DNA from: Desulfosporosinus youngiae DSM 17734 | GTDB lineage: Bacteria; Bacillota; Desulfitobacteriia; Desulfitobacteriales; Desulfitobacteriaceae | Direction of reading: 5' to 3' | Assembly: GCF_000244895.1 (NCBI RefSeq) | Contig: NZ_CM001441.1 | Location: forward strand, 3,616,226-3,680,225 | Length of the DNA stretch: 64,000 bases | Shown here: piece by piece, positions 55,792 to 63,613 of the stretch | Position numbering within the stretch: the stretch's first letter is position 1 | How the letters are laid out: the number at the start of each line of letters is the position of its first letter | The notes under the pieces: model-generated | Seen by the model: only the letters and a program-made list of their open reading frames with translations | Databases searched by the model: none | What the model was told of the DNA's origin: nothing | Position numbers and translations under genes: made by a program

Positions 55792-58224
55792 TCATTTAAG
55801 CTGCTGATGATTCCGGAAAAACCCTTGCCAAGGATCATTGCCGCCGATCCTCCGGAACGCTTCTGCCATATTGACGCCGTCGGGTGCCACTGTGTCCAAT
55901 TCATCCCACCCAATGGGCATGGACACCCCGGCCCCTTTTCGCGCTCTGACAGAATAAGGGGCAATGCTGGTAGCGCCTCTGCCGTTGCGAATCCAGTCGA
56001 TAAAGATCTTATTGGTGCGCTTGGCCTTTCTTACATTGCTTGTGTAGCGGTCAGGCCACTTCTGCTCCATCACTTGGGCAACGCGCTTGGCAAAATCGTA
56101 AAACCCATCCCATGAGACAGCCGGTTTTAAAGGGACGACCACATGGTACCCTTTACCGCCGCTGGTTTTGAGATAGGAATTCAGGGAAAGTTCGCTGAGA
56201 ATATTCTTCATATCCCGCACACCCTGGCGCACCCTGCTCAGATCCATTCCCTCATCCGGGTCCAGATCAAAGACCATCAGATCAGGCTTTTCCAGCTCAT
56301 CTACCCGGCTTCCCCAGATATGAAATTCCAGGGTGCCCATTTGCGCTTCGGCAATCAGACCGGTTGAGTTCTCAATATAGAAGTAGTCATCCGTTTCTCC
56401 GTTACTGGAGGAAACAGGAATTGTGACAATTCCCTGGCTGCCCGGACCGGGATGTTTCTTATAGAAACAGGTCTGGGAGATGCCTTTGGGACAGCGCACA
56501 ATGCTGAGGACCCTGTGGCTCACATAGGGCAGCATGCGCTCCGCTACCTGAGCGTAATACCGGATCACATCCCCCTTGGTGACTTCAGGGTCGGCAAAGA
56601 TCACCTTGTCCGGGTTGCTGATCTTGATTCCTTCGATAATGAGGCTGTTGGCGTCGGCTTTCATAGGTCTCCCCGCTTCTTTAGCGGACGATATTTCATC
56701 GTCCGCTTTTTCCCTTTTTATATCCTTAGGATTTTTATCCCTCCGCAGGCCTTTGAAGCTCGCCTGCCTTAGCAGATTATCTTCGGTCCACTCAGCAAAT
56801 TTAATTTCCGCCACTAATTCAGGTTCAAGCCAGGTGATCTTTTCATTGGACCTGGGCTTGGGCGCGAGTTGGAAAGGGGGCTCCGTTCTCTTTAAACCCG
56901 CAAATTTTTTCTCCAGCTCTTTCATGTCGGCTTCCTTCAGGCCGGTACCGGCCCGGCCGGCATAGACTAATTCCCCGCTTTCATAGACACCCAGGAGCAG
57001 GGAACTTACTCCGCCGGTCTTTTTATGGGAAAGGGTATAGCCTCCGATCACAAATTCCTGCCTTTGATCGCATTTAAGTTTGATCCAGTCGGCGTTTCTT
57101 GTTCCGCTGTAGACGGAATCGGCTTTTTTACCAATGATCCCTTCCAGGCCCGCCTTGCAGGCCGCAACGAAACTTTCCTTGCCTTTTCCTCTGATATGCC
57201 GGCTGTAATGGAGATTTTTGGGAGCATCCTGCATCAAGGCTGCCAGGGTCTCTTTCCTGTCAATCAGACGGTGTCCCCGGAGGTCCGCTCCATCCAGGGC
57301 CAGAAGATCAAAGAGGATATAAGTCAGGTTTTGAGCCTGGGGGTTTCTCATATAGTTCTGGAGAGCCTGAAAATCCGTCTTGCCCGCTGGGTTCGTGATG
57401 GCCATTTCGCCGTCCAGAATCATCGCCCTTCCCTCAGCCCAATCCCTGAGGGAAGAGGCCACATCCGGAAACCGCGTTGTATAATCATGGCCGTTCCTGG
57501 TAACCAGCCGGACGCTGTTGCCTTCAAGATACGCCAGTATCCTGTAGCCGTCGTATTTCAGCTCATAGAGCCAATCCTCACCCACAGGAACCCTATGGAC
57601 TAGTTTAGCCAGCTGCACAAGCGTACTGCTGAAGGGGTTCCGCACGATCTTTTCGTCTTCCCCTTCTTCAATTTCCCTCATAGTGCGTCCGGTTCTGATG
57701 CTGGTGTTAAACCCGGAAATCCCATCGTCAGTTTTAGTATACTCATCTTTTTCTTTAAGCAACAGCCAGTTTTCCTGCTTCTCCCCCGCTTTTCTTTTCA
57801 AGCGCACCAGAGCCCACTTTCCCTTAAGCCGTCCTCCTTTCAGAACAAACTTCAGCATCCCTGCACGGAGTCCCTCAGCCACATCCCCAGAGGGTTCCCA
57901 GCAGCCTTCATCCCAGAGCATGACCACACCGCCGCCGTATTCCCCTTTGGGAATCGTCCCCTCAAAGTTCCTGTATTCCAGGGGATGCTCTTCTACCTGT
58001 ATGGCGAGCCTCTTGTCCCGGGTATTATAGGAAGGGCCCTTGGGCACTGCCCAGCTCAAGAGAGCCCCATCCCATTCCAGGCGGAAATCGTAGTGATCTC
58101 TGCGGGCTATATGGTGCTGGACGACAAACCTTAGATCCGCTTCGGCTATTTCTGTTATGCCTTCCGGTTCTAAGGTTCTGGCAAAGTTTCTTTTCTGGTT
58201 GTACTCGTTGAGTTTTGCGGTCAT
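55792..58224 (-). CDS. ligD: Multifunctional DNA ligase D
   Basis: 810 residues in the order phosphoesterase (about 1-170; H38, H44, D46 and H80), ATP-dependent ligase (about 195-500; YELKYDGYRI with adenylated Lys223) and primase/polymerase (about 540-800; MVFDLDPDEG). This phosphoesterase-ligase-polymerase order is common in Firmicutes. LigD processes and seals double-strand breaks with Ku in non-homologous end joining. Only the tail of a ku gene survives directly upstream, so classical end joining may be lost unless ku is elsewhere. Confidence 0.95.
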   Translation of the reverse strand: MTAKLNEYNQKRNFARTLEPEGITEIAEADLRFVVQHHIARRDHYDFRLEWDGALLSWAVPKGPSYNTRDKRLAIQVEEHPLEYRNFEGTIPKGEYGGGVVMLWDEGCWEPSGDVAEGLRAGMLKFVLKGGRLKGKWALVRLKRKAGEKQENWLLLKEKDEYTKTDDGISGFNTSIRTGRTMREIEEGEDEKIVRNPFSSTLVQLAKLVHRVPVGEDWLYELKYDGYRILAYLEGNSVRLVTRNGHDYTTRFPDVASSLRDWAEGRAMILDGEMAITNPAGKTDFQALQNYMRNPQAQNLTYILFDLLALDGADLRGHRLIDRKETLAALMQDAPKNLHYSRHIRGKGKESFVAACKAGLEGIIGKKADSVYSGTRNADWIKLKCDQRQEFVIGGYTLSHKKTGGVSSLLLGVYESGELVYAGRAGTGLKEADMKELEKKFAGLKRTEPPFQLAPKPRSNEKITWLEPELVAEIKFAEWTEDNLLRQASFKGLRRDKNPKDIKREKADDEISSAKEAGRPMKADANSLIIEGIKISNPDKVIFADPEVTKGDVIRYYAQVAERMLPYVSHRVLSIVRCPKGISQTCFYKKHPGPGSQGIVTIPVSSSNGETDDYFYIENSTGLIAEAQMGTLEFHIWGSRVDELEKPDLMVFDLDPDEGMDLSRVRQGVRDMKNILSELSLNSYLKTSGGKGYHVVVPLKPAVSWDGFYDFAKRVAQVMEQKWPDRYTSNVRKAKRTNKIFIDWIRNGRGATSIAPYSVRARKGAGVSMPIGWDELDTVAPDGVNMAEAFRRIGGNDPWQGFFRNHQQLK

Positions 58225-58228
58225 AAAA

Positions 58229-58305
58229 TTACTCCGGTTCTTTCTCTTTTTTGGCCTTTTCGATGCCGGCTTTGAGGGCCTCCATGAGACCGGTCACTTT
58301 GACTT
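58229..58305 (-). pseudogene. ku: 3' remnant of a ku gene
   Basis: The last 25 codons read KVKVTGLMEALKAGIEKAKK, then EKEPE and TAA four bases before the ligD start. This is the typical lysine-rich C-terminal tail of bacterial Ku (a short LMEALKASL-type helix). Upstream the sequence turns AT-rich and unrelated, without the Ku core, so most of the gene has been deleted or replaced. A ku-ligD operon was presumably ancestral. Confidence 0.7.
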
Positions 58306-58521
58306 TAGTAAAAACAATTCTGGGCTTATTGTTTCCAATTGAATTATATGTATCCGATATCCGCTTTTCAAAATTACATATCTGTAGTTAGACTATCTTT
58401 AGCAGCAAGGCGGAAAAGCTCACCTTTTGCGGAATGTCTTGCCAATAATTAATATTTCCATGTTATGAAGGATTTTCCTCTCTTCTGTCGAAAATTAAGT
58501 TGGTGGAATGGGGGAGTTATC

Positions 58522-58902
58522 TTGGATGAAGAAAAACTCATTGAAGTTGGAGTGTTTTATCAAGAGTTAAATAATATAATAGGATCAAATATCCCATTGA
58601 AAAAGATATATCGTTCAAAAGGTTTACTAGCACATTTAATAAGGAGAAGTCACTTTAATTGCTTAAAACATATAGATGATATTCCTGCTATTATTAATAA
58701 TCCTGATTATATTGGAATTAATCCTAATGAGCAGGGCTTTACCATTGAATTAATAAAAGTGTTCAATAAAAATATATTGATAGGAATAAAATTAGACCCT
58801 GATAAAAATTATTTATATGTTTCTACAATGCATGAAATTCAAAAATCCAAACTCAACAGAAGACTATATAGTGGAAGAATTATAAAAATCACTGACTACT
58901 AA
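58522..58902 (+). CDS. PBECR-like nuclease domain protein (putative toxin)
   Basis: About 126 residues starting at TTG 58522, which has GGGGGAG six bases upstream; an ATG at 58465 lacks a site. The C-terminal part (LIRRSHFNCLKHIDDIPAII, NPDYIGIN, YLYVSTMHEI and SGRI) follows the pattern of PBECR nuclease domains (phage-Barnase-EndoU-ColicinE5-RelE-like), which occur in phage and toxin proteins. AT-rich compared with ligD, suggesting transfer. It sits where most of ku has been lost. Confidence 0.6.
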   Translation: MDEEKLIEVGVFYQELNNIIGSNIPLKKIYRSKGLLAHLIRRSHFNCLKHIDDIPAIINNPDYIGINPNEQGFTIELIKVFNKNILIGIKLDPDKNYLYVSTMHEIQKSKLNRRLYSGRIIKITDY

Positions 58903-58911
58903 ATATCAATA

Positions 58912-58940
58912 TTGACGATATACATCAACTGATGTATTAT
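58912..58940 (+). promoter_or_regulatory. Sigma-A promoter of the structured RNA
   Basis: TTGACG at 58912-58917, a 17-base spacer and TATTAT at 58935-58940. A start codon with a good binding site follows but is stopped after three codons, so the transcript seems to be non-coding. Confidence 0.65.
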
Positions 58941-58971
58941 AATTATAGGAAGTGAATACAATGATTGTATA

Positions 58972-59052
58972 GGATTATCGAGGTCGGAAATGGTTCCCGA
59001 CACACTCGAAAGAGTACCTGAGATGATGGATACACCGCCCATCCGATAATCC
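58972..59052 (+). ncRNA. Candidate small structured RNA (four-way junction)
   Basis: A perfect 9-bp closing stem (GGATTATCG at 58972-58980, CGATAATCC at 59044-59052) encloses three hairpins: GTCGG/CCGAC (58983-59001), ACTC-GAAA-GAGT (59004-59015, a GNRA tetraloop) and GATGG/CCATC (59025-59043). It has its own promoter and terminator. It is not a tRNA and I could not match it to a known riboswitch or ribozyme. It follows the PBECR-like gene by 70 bases, so an RNA antitoxin is one possibility. Confidence 0.55.
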
Positions 59053-59065
59053 TTAGCATGTTTTT

Positions 59066-59092
59066 AAAAGACCTCTCTTGAAGGGGTCTTTT
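59066..59092 (+). terminator. Terminator of the structured RNA
   Basis: AAAAGACC/GGTCTTTT stem with an 11-base loop and T-rich end, 13 bases after the closing stem. Confidence 0.75.
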
Positions 59093-59207
59093 CTCATTCC
59101 CAAAATTAACACGAAGAACAAAACAGACCTACATATCTATATCCAAACCGTTATTAAAACAAGATTAGAGTACGTGAGCATCTTCAGAAACTACGATTAT
59201 GCCCTTT

Positions 59208-59362
59208 GGACTCTTCAGCATCCCTGCACGGAGTCCTTCAGCCACATCTCCGGAGGGTTCCCAGCGGCCTTCATCCCAGAGCATGACCACACCACCGCCG
59301 TATTCCCCTTTGGGAATCGTCCCCTCAAAGTTCCTGTATTCCAGGGGATGCTCCTCTACCCT
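59208..59362 (-). pseudogene. Duplicated internal fragment of ligD
   Basis: About 155 bases match ligD codons for residues about 77-124 (VEEHPLEYRNFEGTIPKGEY onward) at more than 90 percent, with Arg replacing Cys in DEGCWEP. The same strand as ligD, no start, both ends cut abruptly. It is either a copy made when the ku-nuclease region was rearranged or a relic of a second ligD. Confidence 0.8.
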
Positions 59363-59372
59363 CCACAAAGCC

Positions 59373-59415
59373 ATAGGACATGAATCCCCTCCCCTGGCTT
59401 GGATTCATGCCCTAT
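59373..59415. repeat. Hairpin related to the one at 19579
   Basis: ATAGGACATGAATCC and GGATTCATGCCCTAT arms (one mismatch) around 13 bases. The arm and part of the loop repeat those at 19579-19622. It covers the stop codon of the NTPase gene. No T run, so dispersed-repeat character is as likely as termination. Confidence 0.6.
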
Positions 59416-59951
59416 AATTCAGAACGCTCTATAAAATTACTGAGCGAATCAGCCAACAGCCGGGGCAGCCGATCTCTGTTTTCCCGGGTTACGGTAAGCA
59501 GAGCCACCTTGGCGTGCTCTCTGATTTGGTCCGTCCAGCCGCTGCTGGCCAGCTTAATGACACCGAGTATGGGCTTGGCACCATCCAGGGCAGCCAAAAT
59601 CTCCTGCTGAAATACCAGAGCTCTGCTCTCCAGACTGCCGCATTCATCCATTAAAATCAAGGGCGAATCCAAGTCAGCCCTGGCCCCACGAATCAGCTGG
59701 GCCCCATACCTGTCGAACCTTTCGATTATAACCTCCGGCGGACGCCCTGCCCGAAAACGCACAACAGCCTTTGCTTCATTAAACGTCTGGGGCTGAGCTG
59801 CAGAATTCAGGTAAAGCAGCCTATCCGAATTAGCCCGGTCAGGTCCGAAGTAAGTCCGAAAACCCTGAGGGGTAATCTTTAATAAATCCAAGGTCTTGTT
59901 AATGACTGTGCTTTTGCCGATCTGGATTTCGCCGGTCAGAAAAATATGCAC
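59412..59951 (-). CDS. THEP1-like nucleoside-triphosphatase
   Basis: 179 residues with Walker A GEIQIGKST (near residues 7-15), a Walker B-like LILMDECGSLE and the KGRVTE-type C-terminal region of the THEP1/NTPase_1 family. Probably starts with GTG at 59951, three bases after the methyltransferase stop. It is the last gene of the five-gene operon starting at 63313. Its job there is unknown; related NTPases accompany other metal-transport genes. Confidence 0.8.
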   Translation of the reverse strand: MHIFLTGEIQIGKSTVINKTLDLLKITPQGFRTYFGPDRANSDRLLYLNSAAQPQTFNEAKAVVRFRAGRPPEVIIERFDRYGAQLIRGARADLDSPLILMDECGSLESRALVFQQEILAALDGAKPILGVIKLASSGWTDQIREHAKVALLTVTRENRDRLPRLLADSLSNFIERSEL

Positions 59952-59954
59952 TCC

Positions 59955-60653
59955 TCACAGACCCCCTTTAATCTCGAACACCCCAAAGGATTTCAAGCGG
60001 GGAATGACCCAGGGTAACTGAGAGTCCCCGGTTGCTTTGAGGGACTCCTCCAGAAAACTGCTCAAGTCCTCGGGACTGATTGCCGGGCAATGGGTCCTGA
60101 CAAAATCTTCAGCATCAGCCTGGGAATGAAAGGGCTGACCAAATTCAAAGGCGGCTTCCCTGAGAACATAGTCCATCCCTTTCTCCTTGAGAACCTCCTC
60201 AACCTTTTCAGCGGTATTCTTAGAAAATTTCCGGTATTTTTCCGGGTACAGCTCTGATTGCTGCTGTTTCCCCACCACAGCAATCAGCTCACGGCAGTAT
60301 GGGAGGAAATTTTCAATCTCTCTGCTGCCGAAAAAACTAATACAGATGACATCCCACTCCCCCTCCAAGTCCCGGCAGTCCATAAGGCGAGGCTCAAGGT
60401 TGCCAATCTGCCTGGCCTCTATATTTTTCTGTAAAGCCGCCAGCGCATTCGGGTTAATATCCAGACAGGTGATGCTGCCGATGCTTGAGCTGAGCTCCAG
60501 ATCCAAGAGACCCAGGCCGCAGCCGATGTCGCAGAGAGTGGAATAACCTTGCAGCATAGGAGCAATCAGTCCCGCCACCTTCCCGAAAAACCCTGAATAG
60601 GCGTTGGCCTCCTCATACCAGCGGATGGTTTGGGAATTCCATTCAAAATTCAT
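59955..60653 (-). CDS. Class I SAM-dependent methyltransferase
   Basis: 232 residues with SAM motif I LCDIGCGLGLLDLE, acidic CLDINPNAL and the post region EGEWDVICISFFG. Similar to the small methyltransferases seen with DUF364 and FecCD genes. The start overlaps the DUF364 gene by 11 bases. It may modify a metal chelator; this is inference from context. Confidence 0.82.
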   Translation of the reverse strand: MNFEWNSQTIRWYEEANAYSGFFGKVAGLIAPMLQGYSTLCDIGCGLGLLDLELSSSIGSITCLDINPNALAALQKNIEARQIGNLEPRLMDCRDLEGEWDVICISFFGSREIENFLPYCRELIAVVGKQQQSELYPEKYRKFSKNTAEKVEEVLKEKGMDYVLREAAFEFGQPFHSQADAEDFVRTHCPAISPEDLSSFLEESLKATGDSQLPWVIPRLKSFGVFEIKGGL

Positions 60654-61422
60654 GATCCTGCTGCCTTTCCGCTTTGAAAGCCACCTTTTGCCCCGCCCTG
60701 AAGATCTTCACCTGTTCTGCCCCGGCGGCCACTCTGAAGGCTTGAGCATTGTCTTTAATGATAAATCCGGACAGCTCATCAATCCCATAATCAAACAGCT
60801 CCGAGGCTAAAGGGGTCCCAGGCCCCACCAGGCTGACCCGGGCAGCCTTTCTCGTCAGTTCCAGAAGCCGGGGCAGAGTCTTGTCTACCAGGGCTGTGCA
60901 GGTAAGGTAGGCATAATCCGCTTCGGGAAGCAGGTATTCACAGGCCGGCATCGGGTAGTCCCCGGCTAAGGGCTCCCATTCAATGATGGAAAAGTCGCAG
61001 ACCGGTTCAAGAAGATTCTCCAGGTAAGGAAAATGGCCAACCACCACAACCCTTTTTCCTTTGACTTCATTCTGAGACATGATAAAGGGATCATAGCGCC
61101 GGTCTTCCACGCGTCTGGCATCGGAAAATTCCACACCCTTGGCTCTGGCCACCTGAGGATTGTTATAGTAAGCGTTCAGGGCTGCAGCACCCAGAGCGGC
61201 CTCCATCAGGTTCCATGATTTTACACAGGCCGCCACCTCACGCAGGGGCGATCCCAAGAGATTTTTGTTGAACATGGGCATCCGCTGATCATAAGGCCGT
61301 CCCGCAGCCACCCCGGAACCTTCTCCGCTGCGGACATAGGTATAGTGGTACCCGCAAACCAGCTCATCCACCCGATAATCTTCGGGTATCCCTCGGATTA
61401 AGGCGTCATATAACTCCCACAT
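60643..61422 (-). CDS. DUF364/DUF4213 protein, putative heavy-metal-chelation type
   Basis: 259 residues: an N-terminal enolase-like DUF4213 region (about 1-85) and a C-terminal Rossmann-like DUF364 region with KRVVVVGHFPYLENL, YLLPEADYAYLTCTALVDKT and SLVGPGTPLASELFDYGI. The family is linked to metal uptake clusters. ATG at 61422 is spaced seven bases from AAAGGAGG. A 167-base gap to the ABC ATPase gene upstream shows no gene and may hold another promoter. Confidence 0.85.
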   Translation of the reverse strand: MWELYDALIRGIPEDYRVDELVCGYHYTYVRSGEGSGVAAGRPYDQRMPMFNKNLLGSPLREVAACVKSWNLMEAALGAAALNAYYNNPQVARAKGVEFSDARRVEDRRYDPFIMSQNEVKGKRVVVVGHFPYLENLLEPVCDFSIIEWEPLAGDYPMPACEYLLPEADYAYLTCTALVDKTLPRLLELTRKAARVSLVGPGTPLASELFDYGIDELSGFIIKDNAQAFRVAAGAEQVKIFRAGQKVAFKAERQQDHEF

Positions 61423-61589
61423 CTGTTTACCTCCTTTATCAATATTTTTCATCCTCTGGTGCTGCGTCAGCGGCATGGGACGGCTACTATATAATGGCGT
61501 CTCTCTGAAAGTTCCTCTATATAGCTTTGTAAATGCGGTTTAAGTCATTATGAAATTGATTCAGCCACTTACTAAGTTACTCAGAAAAA

Positions 61590-62624
61590 TCACGCCCCAG
61601 GTGACTCGCTGAGATCCTTCTTATAGATTACTTCCCCGGCCCGCAGAGCATTGCGCAGCTTTTGCATGGTATTATCGAGATTTTCAATGATTCCCAAACT
61701 CTCCTTTTCCTCATCGGAAATCTCGATGACCTTGGCGATCCCCCCGTTTTTAATAATGATCCGCTTATGAGCGCTCAGGGCCAAAAGCGGGTCATGGGTG
61801 GAAACAAAAATGATCTTTTCCCGTTTGGCCAGCAGAGCAATGGCCTGCCGCCGGTTGATTCCGGCATTTTCAATCTCGTCGATCAAGATAATGGGAGAGT
61901 CACTCATATAAGCGGTGTCCGCGATCATCAGGGCCCGGGATTGGCCTCCGCTGAGCTGGGTTACCAACGTATCTTCGGAGAATTTTTCCCCGGCCAGCTG
62001 ATTGGCACACTGAAAACAGATTTCCACCACTTCCCTGACATTGGGAGTAAGCCGGCATTTGGCATGCATTTCCAGAAATTCACGAACCGTCAGGTCCATG
62101 ACGAAATTCATATTCTGGGAAAGCTGGGCCACCAGCTTCCCTTCCATCTCGAAGCGCTGAAGATCCTCCAGTTCGGCCCCATTGACCAGGATTCTCCGGC
62201 CGGTGAGGGTATCTCCCTGGGCCAGGCACTCGATGTCATTAAGCAGCCGGCTTTTCCCTGAGCCGGTGGGCCCCACAATGCTGATGATTTCCCCGGCTGA
62301 GATGGTAAGACTGACCGTTTCCGGTGCCTTGGCTTTATTCCAGCCGCCGATGATTGTCAGGGACTTTACCCCTTCCAGCACATTCTCTTTGGGGGTAAAC
62401 TGCTCAAGAAATACACAAAAATCCTGTAAGGCCCCAAACCGGTCCAAGCCGAATTCAGCCAGGACTTCGTCGTCCACCTCCAGCAAGGCCTGGGAGAAAG
62501 TCAGCTCTTTCGCTAAATTATTCAGCCGGAAATTCGCCAGGAAGTCCCGGCCGATGGGGTATTCCTGCAAAACCTCCTGCAGGGATTTACTGTCGAGGAG
62601 GGTCATAAAATCTTGTGCCGTCAT
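61590..62624 (-). CDS. ABC-type ATPase with an extra N-terminal domain
   Basis: 344 residues. Residues 1-75 form a small helical domain (SLQEVLQEYPIGRDFLANFR), then an ATPase with Walker A GPTGSGKS, signature TQLSGGQSRALMIADT, Walker B IILIDEIENAG and an H-loop STHDP. The N-terminal domain and the IENAG variant differ from standard transporter ATPases and suggest a regulatory or metal-sensing role. It overlaps the GTPase gene by four bases (ATGA). Confidence 0.85.
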   Translation of the reverse strand: MTAQDFMTLLDSKSLQEVLQEYPIGRDFLANFRLNNLAKELTFSQALLEVDDEVLAEFGLDRFGALQDFCVFLEQFTPKENVLEGVKSLTIIGGWNKAKAPETVSLTISAGEIISIVGPTGSGKSRLLNDIECLAQGDTLTGRRILVNGAELEDLQRFEMEGKLVAQLSQNMNFVMDLTVREFLEMHAKCRLTPNVREVVEICFQCANQLAGEKFSEDTLVTQLSGGQSRALMIADTAYMSDSPIILIDEIENAGINRRQAIALLAKREKIIFVSTHDPLLALSAHKRIIIKNGGIAKVIEISDEEKESLGIIENLDNTMQKLRNALRAGEVIYKKDLSESPGA

Positions 62625-63313
62625 ACTTCTTTAAACTCCATCTTCTTCATCATTCCCATCTGATAAGGGGTTCCGATTTTAATTTCCCCGGTGCAATAAG
62701 AGCAGATGGCGGCAGGGGTGGTGAAGCGCAGCTTCATATCCCTGAGACTCCGGATCTCTCCGGCCTCCTGCAGATATTTCGCCAGAATAAAGGCCCCCTG
62801 CCCGGTTATCCCATTGACAAAAATCACCTTAGCCCCTGAATTCACCTGCCGGATATTGAAGGCAAAGACCTCCCGTTCTGCCTGAGAAACAATATCCCCT
62901 TTGGTCACAACCACAATATCCGCATATTTGAGCATTGGACCGATTTTGCGGGGAGTATTGACTCCGGACAAATTATCAATCACACAGACCGCCGGAATCC
63001 TTTGAATATAAGGGGAACAGCGGTTGCAAAGACCTGCGCTCTCCGTAATGAGAAGCTCAAAACCAGACTGGACTCCCCATTGTACCGCATCTTCAATATT
63101 GCTTACGAAATAATGATCCGGACATACCTTTCCGGAAAACCCGGTTTGCACAGGGACTCCTGCCTCTTCATAGCTGAGATTGTCAAAGGAAGTCAGGCAG
63201 TCAAATTTCACCACCCCGATGCTGCCTCGGGCACGGTTCATACATTGGATCAGCTTAAGTATGACGGATGTCTTGCCTGAAGAAGGCGGACCCGCAACTG
63301 TGATCAGCTTCAT
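62621..63313 (-). CDS. HypB/UreG-like GTPase
   Basis: 230 residues with P-loop GPPSSGKT (8-15), an ESAGLCNRCSPY block in place of the usual switch II, the guanine-specificity motif TKGD and a C-terminal CSYC (C204, C207). SIMIBI-class GTPases of this type insert nickel or other metals into enzymes. The two Cys pairs could bind the metal. It is the first gene of a minus-strand operon and diverges from a FecCD permease gene. Confidence 0.82.
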   Translation of the reverse strand: MKLITVAGPPSSGKTSVILKLIQCMNRARGSIGVVKFDCLTSFDNLSYEEAGVPVQTGFSGKVCPDHYFVSNIEDAVQWGVQSGFELLITESAGLCNRCSPYIQRIPAVCVIDNLSGVNTPRKIGPMLKYADIVVVTKGDIVSQAEREVFAFNIRQVNSGAKVIFVNGITGQGAFILAKYLQEAGEIRSLRDMKLRFTTPAAICSYCTGEIKIGTPYQMGMMKKMEFKEV

Positions 63314-63339
63314 AACAACCTCCTGCCGTTTCCGTCAAT

Positions 63340-63460
63340 TTAGTTATGTTTGTTTTTATTATGTCGTTATTCATTATATTTAATTTATACATTTATCAGC
63401 CCCATGTCCAGTTTATTTATATTTGTTTTTATTTGTTTATTTTTGTTTATATTTACTTAT
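63340..63460 (+). repeat. T/G-rich repeats in the divergent control region
   Basis: The sequence has repeated TTTGTTTnTATTT and TTTATTTGTTT units almost free of C and A-rich on the other strand. It lies between the divergent GTPase operon and the FecCD gene, just upstream of a consensus promoter. It may bend DNA or bind a repressor in tandem. Confidence 0.55.
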
Positions 63461-63465
63461 GTTGG

Positions 63466-63494
63466 TTGACAAAGTTTTCCTCCCCTTGTATAAT
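63466..63494 (+). promoter_or_regulatory. Consensus sigma-A promoter of the FecCD gene
   Basis: TTGACA at 63466-63471, exactly 17 bases and TATAAT at 63489-63494: a perfect match to the consensus. About 115 bases of leader follow before the start codon. Such a strong promoter usually needs a repressor. Confidence 0.85.
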
Positions 63495-63613
63495 TTTTAA
63501 CAAATCAGACGATCCCTTATCTTCAGCCGTCTTTCTTCTATAAGGACCCAATCCCTGCATGTTACTTTTGCATGTGCATTTTTAGAACAGATTTTTGAGA
63601 AGGCGGTAAACAT

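Noticed and set aside
58972-59052. tRNA or hammerhead ribozyme
   Set aside because: No CCA-type acceptor or T-arm motif; the CTGA and GAAA elements are not in hammerhead core order.
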